Positions 55,381-63,644 of a DNA stretch of 64,000 nucleotides are shown piece by piece. Source of the DNA: Streptococcus sanguinis (lineage in GTDB: Bacteria; Bacillota; Bacilli; Lactobacillales; Streptococcaceae); the NCBI RefSeq assembly GCF_900475275.1, contig NZ_LS483364.1, positions 1,860,001 to 1,924,000 on the forward strand. Reading direction: 5' to 3'. The position numbers and the translations under genes were made by a program. The notes below the pieces were generated by a model. It had not been told where the DNA came from, searched no databases, and saw only the letters and a list, made by a program, of their open reading frames with translations. The stretch's first letter is position 1; every line of letters begins with the position of its first letter.

Positions 55381-56202
55381 ATGAAGAAAAATATTGTTCT
55401 TTTCATTTTTCTCCTTCTGAGCGCGATTGGCTTAGAATACGAGACACAAGCCTATACAACTGGCAGTATGTCAGGCGCTTCCTATGGGATTGTCGGACTA
55501 TCAGCCCTCTTGGCCTTACTCTATATCATTCCTGCCCTGCTCTTGATTCGCCAACTGGGTAAAAAATGGCAGACTCCTGGACTTAGCCTTGGGGTAGCTC
55601 TGCTAGGTGGCCTTTTCATTTCTGGCTGGACCTCTGGCTTGGCCAACACCTATATCCACGAATGGGTCAGCACCAGCTTCCCAAACACCTTGCTCAGCGA
55701 CCTAGAAAATGCCATCGCAGCTCCGCTGGTTGAAGAACCCCTCAAGCTGTTGGCAGTTGCCTTCGCTGTCTATCTAGTCCCAGTCAAAAAGCTCAAATCT
55801 TTCTTGATGCTGGGTATTACGGCTGGCATGGGCTTTCAGATTAGTGAGGACTTCTCTTATATCCTCTCTGACCTGCCCGAAGGCTTCTCCTTCACTATCT
55901 CTGGTATTCTAGGCCGCATCACTGGTGGCGTCGCCTCTCACTGGCTCTACACCGCCCTAACCACTCTCGGTCTAGCTCTCATGCTACGCTATGCCAAAAC
56001 TCAGAAAAATTATTTCCGAGTGGGGCTCTTCTACTTCCTAGCAGCCTTCGTTCTCCACTTCTTCTGGAACTCACCGCTGACTGCTATCGAAACAGATATC
56101 CCAATCATCGTACCGGCTATGACGGCTCTAGCTGTCTTTATCTTTTACCAAGCCTACCGAACAGCCCATAAAATTGATCAAGAAGAATTGGAAGTGGAAT
56201 AA
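55381..56202 (+). CDS. PrsW-family intramembrane protease
   Basis: 273-residue membrane protein with about eight helices and the glutamic-type intramembrane protease motifs of the PrsW/CAAX-protease superfamily: APLVEEPLKLL (EExxK), GFQISEDFSYIL, SHWLYTALTT and LHFFWNSPL. In B. subtilis PrsW cleaves the anti-sigma factor RsiW; the target here is unknown, and no anti-sigma gene is near. It is divergent from the SARP regulator. A TATACT lies shortly upstream. Confidence 0.87.
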   Translation: MKKNIVLFIFLLLSAIGLEYETQAYTTGSMSGASYGIVGLSALLALLYIIPALLLIRQLGKKWQTPGLSLGVALLGGLFISGWTSGLANTYIHEWVSTSFPNTLLSDLENAIAAPLVEEPLKLLAVAFAVYLVPVKKLKSFLMLGITAGMGFQISEDFSYILSDLPEGFSFTISGILGRITGGVASHWLYTALTTLGLALMLRYAKTQKNYFRVGLFYFLAAFVLHFFWNSPLTAIETDIPIIVPAMTALAVFIFYQAYRTAHKIDQEELEVE

Positions 56203-56205
56203 TGC

Positions 56206-56235
56206 AAAAAAACGACCGTTAGGGTCGTTTTTTTG
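56206..56235 (+). terminator. Terminator of the PrsW-like gene
   Basis: Stem aacgacc / ggtcgtt (56211-56217, 56223-56229) followed by T5 to T6. Confidence 0.85.
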
Positions 56236-56527
56236 GGGTATTCAGGAATATATTTTCTTAACATTCTACATTTAAGACATACCAAGCAATTGCGAAAATA
56301 GTTATGACCTATTTTTAGAGATATCTACATAACCACTTTGCTATACTCTATCATCCATTTCACAAAAAACACCTCTAATCCTCTCCCCACCAACATCTTC
56401 CATCCTCTTCTTTCTCTGCTCTTTCCTTAAAGAAATGTTAACATTTTCTTAAAACTAACTTATATTAGGAATTTTTAAGCCGCAGTCTGTATACTTTCTA
56501 CAAATCATCTAAGAAAGAGGTATGGAT
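56236..56527. other. Gene-free stretch before the surface cassette
   Basis: About 290 bases with no supported ORF. It holds a small repeat aaaatag / ctatttt (around 56296-56316), a pyrimidine-rich plus strand in the middle, and near its end TATATT and TATACT boxes without convincing -35 partners. A sequence TGTTAA-n5-TCTTAA resembles a WalR/VicR box with one mismatch. The promoter of the next gene must lie here. Confidence 0.4.
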
Positions 56528-57571
56528 ATGGATTATCTAGTGATTCCGGCCTATGAGCCTGATTATAATCTTATTAAGCTGATAAAAAAAATTCACCATA
56601 AAAGTGATTTTCATATCATTGTTATCGATGACGGCAGCTCTTCCAAATGCCAGATAGTCTTTGAGCAGGCAGAGCAATACGCGACCGTGCTCCGTCATCA
56701 GGTCAATCAAGGCAAAGGGCAAGCGCTGAAAACTGCTTTTACCTTTATCCAGACACTGAAGAACTATGGAACGGTTGTAACAGCAGATGCGGATGGCCAG
56801 CACAAGGCCTGGGATATTTTCCGTGTAGCGACCAAGGCTTCTGAAAATCCCAATCAGCTGATTCTGGGAGCACGCGCCTTTACTGGCAAGGTGCCCCTAC
56901 GCAGCCGCTTCGGTAATAGTCTGACTCGGGCTCTCTTCAAGCTTCAGACTGGCGTGGGTGTCTCCGATACTCAGACAGGCTTGCGAGCCTTTACGACCAA
57001 CATGATTCCATTTATGCTAAAGGTAGAGGGGCAGCGCTATGAGTATGAAATGAACATGCTCTTAGAAGCCAGCAAGGAATATCCCATTTTGGAAGTGCCT
57101 ATTGAGACGGTCTATATCAATGACAATCAAGGCTCGCACTTCCGGCCGATTCGGGATGGGCTCATGATTTATAAAAATATATTCAAATTTGCCCTGACTT
57201 CTCTCAGCAGCTTCGTCGTGGACTACATTGTCTACGCACTGGCTCTCTTGTTTTTAGCTGCTGTGCCGACCAGCCTGAGAATTCTTCTCGCAAATGAGAT
57301 TGCTCGTGTGACCAGCTCAATCTTTAACTATTCGACTAATAAAAAGCTGGTCTTTAAGAACGACGATAGTATACTCAAGACAGGAACTGGCTATTTCAGC
57401 CTAGCTGTAGTGCTCTTTATCCTAGACACACTGCTGATTCGCCTCTTCTATGCTGTCTTTGGTCTCAATCTTCTGATTGTCAAAATCATCGTCGGCATCT
57501 TACTCTTCACCGTCTCCTGGATGGTCCAAAAGAGATTTATTTTTAAGGAAAGGACACACACCGCATCATGA
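56528..57571 (+). CDS. GT2 glycosyltransferase fused to GtrA domain
   Basis: 347-residue membrane protein. Residues 1-205 are a GT2 domain of the polyprenyl-phosphate type: IVIDDGSSS, NQGKGQALKTAF, TADADGQHKAWD (metal-binding DxD), DTQTGLRAF. Residues 210-340 are a GtrA domain with four membrane helices (VVDYIVYALALLFL, FNYSTNKKLVFK). GtrB-type enzymes make a lipid-linked sugar in the cytoplasm and GtrA helps move it across the membrane; here both are in one chain. I start at 56528, seven bases after AGAGG, not at the ATG six bases earlier. The stop overlaps the next start (ATGA). Confidence 0.87.
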   Translation: MDYLVIPAYEPDYNLIKLIKKIHHKSDFHIIVIDDGSSSKCQIVFEQAEQYATVLRHQVNQGKGQALKTAFTFIQTLKNYGTVVTADADGQHKAWDIFRVATKASENPNQLILGARAFTGKVPLRSRFGNSLTRALFKLQTGVGVSDTQTGLRAFTTNMIPFMLKVEGQRYEYEMNMLLEASKEYPILEVPIETVYINDNQGSHFRPIRDGLMIYKNIFKFALTSLSSFVVDYIVYALALLFLAAVPTSLRILLANEIARVTSSIFNYSTNKKLVFKNDDSILKTGTGYFSLAVVLFILDTLLIRLFYAVFGLNLLIVKIIVGILLFTVSWMVQKRFIFKERTHTAS

Positions 57572-58479
57572 AATTTTTAAAGAAACGCTATGCCTACGCC
57601 TCCATTTTCGGGCTGCTTCTGACAGCTTCCTTCAGCTACTCCATGCTGAAAACCTTTGTCATCGCAGAGACCATTTCCACGGTTTCAAGTACGAGTTCGT
57701 CGTCCAATGCCAAGGCTGCCAGCAAGGCTGCCGAAACAGCGACTGTGACGGATACCAGCTATTCAGACGACAACATCTCGGTTACGCTAACTAAAAAGAC
57801 CGTCAGCAACACCCAAGTCTACATCGCTGATGTGACCGTTAGCTCATCAGAATACCTAAAAACGGCCTTTGCCCAAAACACTTACGGAAACAATGTCACC
57901 GCCAAGACCTCAGAAACGGCCGCCAACAACAATGCCATCCTAGCTGTCAATGGCGACTACTATGGAGCCAACACAACTGGCTATGTCATCCGCAATGGCG
58001 TCGTCTACCGCGATACCGTCCGAGAAGACTCCAGCAATGGTGATTTGGCTATTTACAAAGACGGCTCCTTCAAGATTATCTATGAAGACCAAGTCTCTGC
58101 TGATCAACTGGTCAAAGACGGCGTGGTCAATCTCTTGGCCTTCGGCCCATCTCTTGTAGAAAATGGTGAGATTGTCGTTGATACCAACTCCGAAGTCGGC
58201 CAGTCCATGTCTTCCAATCCTCGGACAGCTATCGGTATCATTGATGAAAACCACTACATCATCATCGTTTCAGACGGACGCACCTCAGAAAGCGAGGGGC
58301 TTTCCCTCTACCAGATGGCAGAAATCATGAAATCTTATGGTGTTAAGACCGCATACAACCTCGACGGCGGGGGGTCCTCTACACTTTACTTTAACGGTCA
58401 GGTCATTAACAAACCTACAACCAACGGAAATACTATCTCAGAAAGGTCGGTGAGTGATATTGTCTACATCGGTTACTAA
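57568..58479 (+). CDS. Exported phosphodiester glycosidase (NAGPA/DUF2233 domain)
   Basis: 303-residue protein with an N-terminal signal anchor (about 8-33), a Ser/Ala-rich linker, and a phosphodiester glycosidase domain: AILAVNGDYYGANTTGYVIRNG, FGPSLVENGE, SSNPRTAIGI, and YNLDGGGSSTLYF near the end. The human member uncovers mannose-6-phosphate by removing GlcNAc from a phosphodiester; bacterial members are linked with surface polysaccharides. Coupled to the glycosyltransferase gene, it probably acts on a sugar-phosphate link outside the cell. Substrate not known. Confidence 0.87.
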   Translation: MKFLKKRYAYASIFGLLLTASFSYSMLKTFVIAETISTVSSTSSSSNAKAASKAAETATVTDTSYSDDNISVTLTKKTVSNTQVYIADVTVSSSEYLKTAFAQNTYGNNVTAKTSETAANNNAILAVNGDYYGANTTGYVIRNGVVYRDTVREDSSNGDLAIYKDGSFKIIYEDQVSADQLVKDGVVNLLAFGPSLVENGEIVVDTNSEVGQSMSSNPRTAIGIIDENHYIIIVSDGRTSESEGLSLYQMAEIMKSYGVKTAYNLDGGGSSTLYFNGQVINKPTTNGNTISERSVSDIVYIGY

Positions 58480-58933
58480 TCCCAGCAAAAAACGTTTTAG
58501 AAAAACAGCCCTTATCTACACACTATTAACTATTTTCTTCTTTGCTTTCAGCAGAATCTATGAATCTTTCAGCTTCGGCGAAACATCTAGCCACATGCAC
58601 TACCTCTTTGCCATTCCTCTAGCAGGCGGCATTCTCCTCCTGCTCTTTATGAAGGTCATCCCTAATCTCTCTCGGCTCAGCCTCAATCTCTGGAACTCAG
58701 CTGTAGCCATTATGACAGCCGGCATGCTCTTTCGTGGCATCGTCAATCTATCTGGCCGATCCACGACGCTGGATATGCCCTACTGGTACGTAGGAGCAGC
58801 CTTTGCGGCTCTGGCACTACTCTCCATGGTCTTTACTCGAAGTGAATGGAATAAAGAAATCCAGGCACAGCCAATATCCAGCAAAAAAGAAGATACAAGA
58901 CTAAGTCGTCGTGAAACCTACAGTCAAGTATAA
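58454..58933 (+). CDS. Small membrane protein of the surface cassette
   Basis: 159-residue protein with four predicted membrane helices (about 18-36, 48-66, 80-98, 112-128) and a charged C-terminal tail. I do not recognise its family. The start is a GTG inside the end of the glycosidase gene (26-base overlap), or a TTG two codons later; GAAAGG lies upstream. Tight overlap with the previous two genes suggests a joint function at the membrane. Confidence 0.75.
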   Translation: MILSTSVTNPSKKRFRKTALIYTLLTIFFFAFSRIYESFSFGETSSHMHYLFAIPLAGGILLLLFMKVIPNLSRLSLNLWNSAVAIMTAGMLFRGIVNLSGRSTTLDMPYWYVGAAFAALALLSMVFTRSEWNKEIQAQPISSKKEDTRLSRRETYSQV

Positions 58934-58936
58934 ACC

Positions 58937-58966
58937 AAAAAACCTCAGAAAACCTGAGGTTTTTAA
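58937..58966 (+). terminator. Terminator of the surface cassette
   Basis: Stem aacctcag / ctgaggtt (58941-58948, 58954-58961) followed by TTTT. Confidence 0.85.
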
Positions 58967-59015
58967 TGTAGTGATAATCTTTCTGAACTCTCATTATGAT
59001 GAATACTCTGCTTCT

Positions 59016-59618
59016 TCATTCACACTCATACACACTACCCGTCAGCGGATCAATGACTTCTGCCAGCTTAAAGTGTCCCTGCTCATATTGGTAATGGCAG
59101 ATGGCGCAGTTGCCAAAGCGCACCTTAGGATCCAGAGCTTGGGCTGCAATCTTGAGATAGAAGGCCCACATGGCACCGCCGTGGCTAACAGCTAAGACTG
59201 GCTCTGCTCCTGCCTTCTCCATAACCTCAGTCAGAGTGATTAGCACACGCTCACCGACTTGGTCCACACCTTCTCCACCGTAAGGGACGAATAGGTCTTC
59301 AAATGAGGTGGCTCCTGGTCGAAATTTCGGCTGCAGGCGTTCAGGCTGGGCTTCAAAGAGACCAAAGTTCCATTCTTTAATGCCCTTAAGGCGAGTATAG
59401 TCGGACCGGCCGGAGACAAGTTCCAAGGTATCAGAAGCTCGCTCCTGGGTGGACGAGTAGAGCTGACCAAAACGAATGCACCGCTCTTTCAAATAAGCTC
59501 CTGCCTGCCGGGCCTGTTCCTGCCCCAGTTCTGTCAAAGGAGAATCGCAAGCTCCCTGCACCAAGCCTTCTTGGTTGAAAAAAGTCTGGCCGTGCCGCAT
59601 TAAATATAAATCTTTCAT
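59016..59618 (-). CDS. Histidine phosphatase family protein (copy 1)
   Basis: 200-residue phosphoglycerate-mutase-like phosphatase with the catalytic LYLMRHGQTFFN, the second arginine in SSTQERASDT, EWNFGLFE, and the second His in VSHGGAMWAF. Substrate unknown. I start at 59618 after GGGAGGG; this overlaps the stop of the second copy by four bases. The two copies share most motifs and clearly come from a tandem duplication. Confidence 0.88.
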   Translation of the reverse strand: MKDLYLMRHGQTFFNQEGLVQGACDSPLTELGQEQARQAGAYLKERCIRFGQLYSSTQERASDTLELVSGRSDYTRLKGIKEWNFGLFEAQPERLQPKFRPGATSFEDLFVPYGGEGVDQVGERVLITLTEVMEKAGAEPVLAVSHGGAMWAFYLKIAAQALDPKVRFGNCAICHYQYEQGHFKLAEVIDPLTGSVYECE

Positions 59619-60211
59619 TTTCCCTCCCAATCGCTAAAATCGTGGCCAATGGCCTCTTCTAGGTAAAATTGGTCATCTTCAAAAGTAAACTTCAAGATAC
59701 CACAGTTGGTCATGTGACCCAAATCATCCAGACGCCAGTTTTTCTGCCAAGCTCTGGCAAAATTGGCCATAGCTCCGCCATGGGAGACCATGAGCACAGA
59801 CTGACCATCCGTCTCCTGCATGAGCTGAAGAATGGTCGTTGCCATACGCTCCTGCACTTGATCTTGTGATTCACCCCCATAGGTAACAAAGAAATCTCCA
59901 TAAGGCAGGGGTGGATTGAGGTCTTCGCTTTCCCCTTCAAAGGTGCCGAAGTTCCACTCCTTGAGTCCCTTGACACGTTTATAGGGAATCTTACCGTCTG
60001 TTACCAATTCCAAGGTATCACAGGCTCGCTCTTGAGTAGAGCTATAAGCATCGTCAAAAGTAATTCCTGCATCCTTAAAATATTGCCCTGCCACCTTGGC
60101 CTGATAGATGCCAAAATCGGTCAGAGGAGCATCACACCAGCCCTGCACCTTATGGCGTAGGTTGAAAAGCGTTTGGCCATGCCGCATCAGATAAAGAGTT
60201 TTTGCCATCAT
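59615..60211 (-). CDS. Histidine phosphatase family protein (copy 2)
   Basis: 198-residue paralogue of the gene downstream: LYLMRHGQTLFN, SSTQERACDTLELV, EWNFGTFEGES and VSHGGAMANF. The two differ mainly in the C-terminal half. It follows the HAD phosphatase gene by 11 bases, so three phosphatases probably form one operon. The substrate cannot be told from sequence. Confidence 0.88.
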   Translation of the reverse strand: MMAKTLYLMRHGQTLFNLRHKVQGWCDAPLTDFGIYQAKVAGQYFKDAGITFDDAYSSTQERACDTLELVTDGKIPYKRVKGLKEWNFGTFEGESEDLNPPLPYGDFFVTYGGESQDQVQERMATTILQLMQETDGQSVLMVSHGGAMANFARAWQKNWRLDDLGHMTNCGILKFTFEDDQFYLEEAIGHDFSDWEGK

Positions 60212-60222
60212 TCATATCTCCT

Positions 60223-61065
60223 TTAGATGAGTTCTAACTTTTCAAAGGCCTTGTAGAGACCGTCCTGACTGACCGAATCTGTCACCATATCGGCCATGGC
60301 CTTGATTTCCGCTCCGCCATTTCCCATAGCAACCCCGACCTGACAATAGTTCAGCATAGGAATATCAACCTTGGCATCGCCAAAAGCCAGAGTATCTGCT
60401 CTGTCAGCATGAAGATGCTTCAGGAGAACCTCAATGGCATGCGCCTTGGTAATATCTTTGACTCCTAAATCACCAAAGAGAGCATGCTCACCCTTGCCTC
60501 CCCAAGTACCCGCCTTGAGCTCAGGAAAAGCTACCTTAGAGTCCAGATGGTCTTGGTAGCTTCTGAGAATAAAGCTGACTTTGTTCAGGTCGTCCCGATA
60601 GAGCTCTCCTCCATAGACCAAGCCGTGAAGAGCTTCTTCGGCCTCCATATTTACTACTTCTTCTGGCTTGGCACCTTTTCCAAGTACATAGGTCCGAAGC
60701 ACTGGTCGTGCCGCTTCACGGAAGCCCCTGCTTGCAAAGAGGCCGTTATTACTCTCTAGGTAAAACTCTAGCCCCCGCTCTTGAAGCCAGTCAACTAGCC
60801 TTTTAGCGACATCTCGCGGAATCAGCTGGTGCAGAATAACCTGACCCTTATGCTCCACATAAGAACCGTTGCCACCAATCATGCCATCAAAGCCAATATC
60901 CCAAATTTCCGGCGGCATCTCAGCCTTGCTGCGACCTGTGCAGACATAGACCAGATGTCCCTTTTCCCGCGCCCGTCGAATGGCAACCACAGCAGACTCC
61001 GGTATATGATTATCATAGTCGATGAGGGTCCCATCCACATCCAGAAAGATGATTTTTCTCGTCAT
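60223..61065 (-). CDS. HAD-superfamily sugar-phosphatase-like hydrolase (Cof type)
   Basis: 280-residue HAD hydrolase of the Cof/IIB group: IIFLDVDGTLIDYDN (Asp nucleophile), VYVCTGRS, a cap domain in the middle, and DTLAFGDAKVDIPML near the end. I start at 61065 after GAGGAAG. A TATAAT-like -10 is seen about 95 bases upstream. Members act on sugar phosphates, flavin or nucleotide phosphates; no finer call is possible. Confidence 0.87.
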   Translation of the reverse strand: MTRKIIFLDVDGTLIDYDNHIPESAVVAIRRAREKGHLVYVCTGRSKAEMPPEIWDIGFDGMIGGNGSYVEHKGQVILHQLIPRDVAKRLVDWLQERGLEFYLESNNGLFASRGFREAARPVLRTYVLGKGAKPEEVVNMEAEEALHGLVYGGELYRDDLNKVSFILRSYQDHLDSKVAFPELKAGTWGGKGEHALFGDLGVKDITKAHAIEVLLKHLHADRADTLAFGDAKVDIPMLNYCQVGVAMGNGGAEIKAMADMVTDSVSQDGLYKAFEKLELI

Positions 61066-61236
61066 AAAACTTCCTCTTCCTCGCATTTGCTGAATGCTTT
61101 CTTCAATTATTACAAATTCTCCCATTATGACCCAGCTTTATTTTATAAAAGCTTCACCCTATTATATACCTTTTTGAAAGCCTTTTCCTATAGAATTATC
61201 AGAGATAATGGTACTATCCTTTTTTTCTCAGAGGAA

Positions 61237-61288
61237 AAAGCAAGAAGGACAGCTTTTAATCAGCTTGTTCCTTCTGCTCTTTTTATTC
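61237..61288 (-). terminator. Terminator of the alpha-galactosidase gene
   Basis: On the minus strand AGCAGAAGGA-acaAGCT...AGCT-gTCCTTCTTGCT forms a long imperfect stem followed by TTTTTCC, just after the stop codon. Confidence 0.75.
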
Positions 61289-61298
61289 CCCATCTTAT

Positions 61299-63536
61299 CT
61301 ACTCATCTTCTGCTTCAAATAGCCAGAGTTTAGAATCAAAGTCATAGCTCGGCTTTTGCTCAGAATCCTCCAGAAGCTGACCGCTGGAAGCGTCCGTGGT
61401 GACCAGCCCAACTCGCATAAGCTCAGCCCCCGTATAGGCACGCCCCTCTAGCCGATAGACCTTATCCGCAGCCAGTCCTTTCAGTTGCAAACGCTGATGA
61501 GAGCGATTGACTTGATTGAGGGCCTTGAAAGTGCCTAAAAGTGCAGTGTTCTGATCCTGACTGACAACCATCCAAGCTGTCTGTCCATCTCCCTTAAATG
61601 GCGACCGCAGTCGATAAAAAGTTCCATTATGAATCAGATCTCGATGGCGCTTGTAAAAAGCTATCTGTTCCCTGACTTCAGCCAATTCCTCTGGGCTTAG
61701 CTGATTAAGATCCAGCTCATAGCCAAAGGAACCGAAAAAGGCGACATTGCCCCGCGTCTTCAACGGAGTCAGACGGTTGGTCTGGTGATTGGGCACGATG
61801 GAGACATGAGCCCCCATAGACGAAAGCGGATAGAGAAGGCTAGTCCCGTACTGGATTTTCAAGCGCTCGATAGCATCCGAATCATCACTAGTCCAAGCCT
61901 GAGGAGCATAATAGAGCATACCTGGATCAAAGCGGCCTCCACCTGAAGAGCAGGACTCAAATAACAGTCTCGGATACCGACTGATTAAACGCTCATACAA
62001 GTCATAAACACCCAAGACATAGCGGTGAAAAATCTCTCCTTGCTGATCGGCTGGCCAGGCAGCTGAGAAGACATCCGTCAGAGGGCGATTCATATCCCAT
62101 TTGATATAATCCAGCTGCGCTTCCTCGATAACCGCTGATAGACGCTCAAAAATCTCATCCACTACTTCCGGCCGAGAATAGTCCAAAACAAACTGGTTCC
62201 GACCATGGTGGGGCTGTCTATCTGGCACTGCCAGCAGCCAGTCAGGATGAGTTCGGTAGAGTTGGCTGTCCTTATTGACCATTTCCGGCTCAAACCAAAG
62301 ACCAAACTGCATGCCCAAACCGTGAATACGCTCTGCTAGCGAGCCCAGCCCCTTCGGCAGCCTTTCTGGATTGACAAACCAATCCCCCAGCCCAGCGCGA
62401 TCGTTAGTCCGCTGGCCAAACCATCCGTCATCTAGCACAAAGAGCTCCACTCCTACATCTTGAGCCTTTTCAGCAAGCTCCAGCAGCTGATTCTCACTAA
62501 AGTCAAAATAGGTAGCTTCCCAGTTATTGATGAGAACAGGACGCGCTCGCTCGCGCCAGTAGCCCCTAGCTAGGCGTCGACGAAATAGCTGATGAAAGAC
62601 TTGACTCATGCCGTTGAGGCCCCGCTCAGAATATACTAGCAGAGCTTCTGGACTGGTAAAGGACTGGCCTGCAGCCAGCTTCCACTCAAAACCAAAAGGA
62701 TTGATGGCTAGCTGCAACCGGGTCACATCATAGGTATCCACCTCAGCCTGAATGAGAAAATTACCTGAATACACCAAGGCCGTTCCTAGTACTGGACCTG
62801 AAAATTCAGTCGTTTCCGGTCGCTTAAGAGCCACAAAAGGATTGTGGTGGGGACTGGAAATGCCGCGGGTTGACTCAATAGACTGAATCCCCTGCTGAAG
62901 CGGGCGCTCCTTGATATGGCGTTCCCGGGCCCATGCCCCTGATAACTGCAGCCAGTCATAATCAGCATCTGGCAGATCAAGCGACAGACTAGCTAGGGAT
63001 TCCAAGTAGCAAGTTTCCCTGCCTTGATTAATCACTTTGCTGGAGCGAGTGATAACCGGCCAATCAGCAAAAATCGTATAAAACAGCTGAACTTCTACTT
63101 CTGTCACCTCATCTCGTAGGGTTAGAATAAGAGTCTTAGCCTCCGTTTGAGTCTCTGTATAAGTAGCGGGCAGCCCCTCTAAAGCAGGCTTACCATCTAC
63201 TATCTGATGACTGACATAGACAAAATCAGTAATACGCAAGCCATTTTCCTGCCGCAGACAGATAGCGGGATGACGAAAATCTGTCGTGCCGTATTCTGGA
63301 AATTCCTGCCGCACATGCTCCAAAGAATAGCGTAAATCTCCTTCTTTCCGATAGGTCGTCATGGGCCGATGCTGCAGCTCCACCAAATAAGAATAATCCC
63401 GCTCTGGTACCACCACTCCGTAGTAAAGCTGCAAGAGTTTACCATCCTCATAAACCCGAAAGATATAAGAAATCTCGCCATTAGTCAGATGAAATTGCCG
63501 GCATTCTTCCTTAAACAAAATATTCGCCTTATTCAT
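61299..63536 (-). CDS. aga: Alpha-galactosidase (GH36)
   Basis: Cytoplasmic enzyme of 745 residues that removes alpha-1,6-galactose from melibiose and raffinose sugars. It has an N-terminal beta-sandwich, then the (beta/alpha)8 core with FVLDDGWFGQR, GLWFEPEMVN, the nucleophile in YIKWDMNR, LFESCSSGGGRFD, and the acid/base in WTSDDSD. Length is normal for bacterial GH36. It lies downstream of an AraC regulator as aga lies after msmR in S. mutans; the msm transporter genes are not in the next stretch, which holds the phosphatases instead. Confidence 0.94.
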   Translation of the reverse strand: MNKANILFKEECRQFHLTNGEISYIFRVYEDGKLLQLYYGVVVPERDYSYLVELQHRPMTTYRKEGDLRYSLEHVRQEFPEYGTTDFRHPAICLRQENGLRITDFVYVSHQIVDGKPALEGLPATYTETQTEAKTLILTLRDEVTEVEVQLFYTIFADWPVITRSSKVINQGRETCYLESLASLSLDLPDADYDWLQLSGAWARERHIKERPLQQGIQSIESTRGISSPHHNPFVALKRPETTEFSGPVLGTALVYSGNFLIQAEVDTYDVTRLQLAINPFGFEWKLAAGQSFTSPEALLVYSERGLNGMSQVFHQLFRRRLARGYWRERARPVLINNWEATYFDFSENQLLELAEKAQDVGVELFVLDDGWFGQRTNDRAGLGDWFVNPERLPKGLGSLAERIHGLGMQFGLWFEPEMVNKDSQLYRTHPDWLLAVPDRQPHHGRNQFVLDYSRPEVVDEIFERLSAVIEEAQLDYIKWDMNRPLTDVFSAAWPADQQGEIFHRYVLGVYDLYERLISRYPRLLFESCSSGGGRFDPGMLYYAPQAWTSDDSDAIERLKIQYGTSLLYPLSSMGAHVSIVPNHQTNRLTPLKTRGNVAFFGSFGYELDLNQLSPEELAEVREQIAFYKRHRDLIHNGTFYRLRSPFKGDGQTAWMVVSQDQNTALLGTFKALNQVNRSHQRLQLKGLAADKVYRLEGRAYTGAELMRVGLVTTDASSGQLLEDSEQKPSYDFDSKLWLFEAEDE

Positions 63537-63577
63537 GACCTTCTCCTTTCGCTGTCTCTAATCATACTTCTCCTTTC

Positions 63578-63612
63578 ATTATAAAAAAGGCCACCCCTTT
63601 TGGTAAGCCTTT
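63578..63612 (-). promoter_or_regulatory. aga promoter merged with regulator terminator
   Basis: TTACCA (63601-63606) and TATAAT (63578-63583), spacing 17, face aga. The same bases form a hairpin (AAAGGC...ACC-loop-GGT...GCCTTT) with a T run after the AraC gene, so this element probably both ends the regulator transcript and starts aga. Confidence 0.55.
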
Positions 63613-63644
63613 CTTTCTAGTATTATTTATCCAAATGTGACTTT

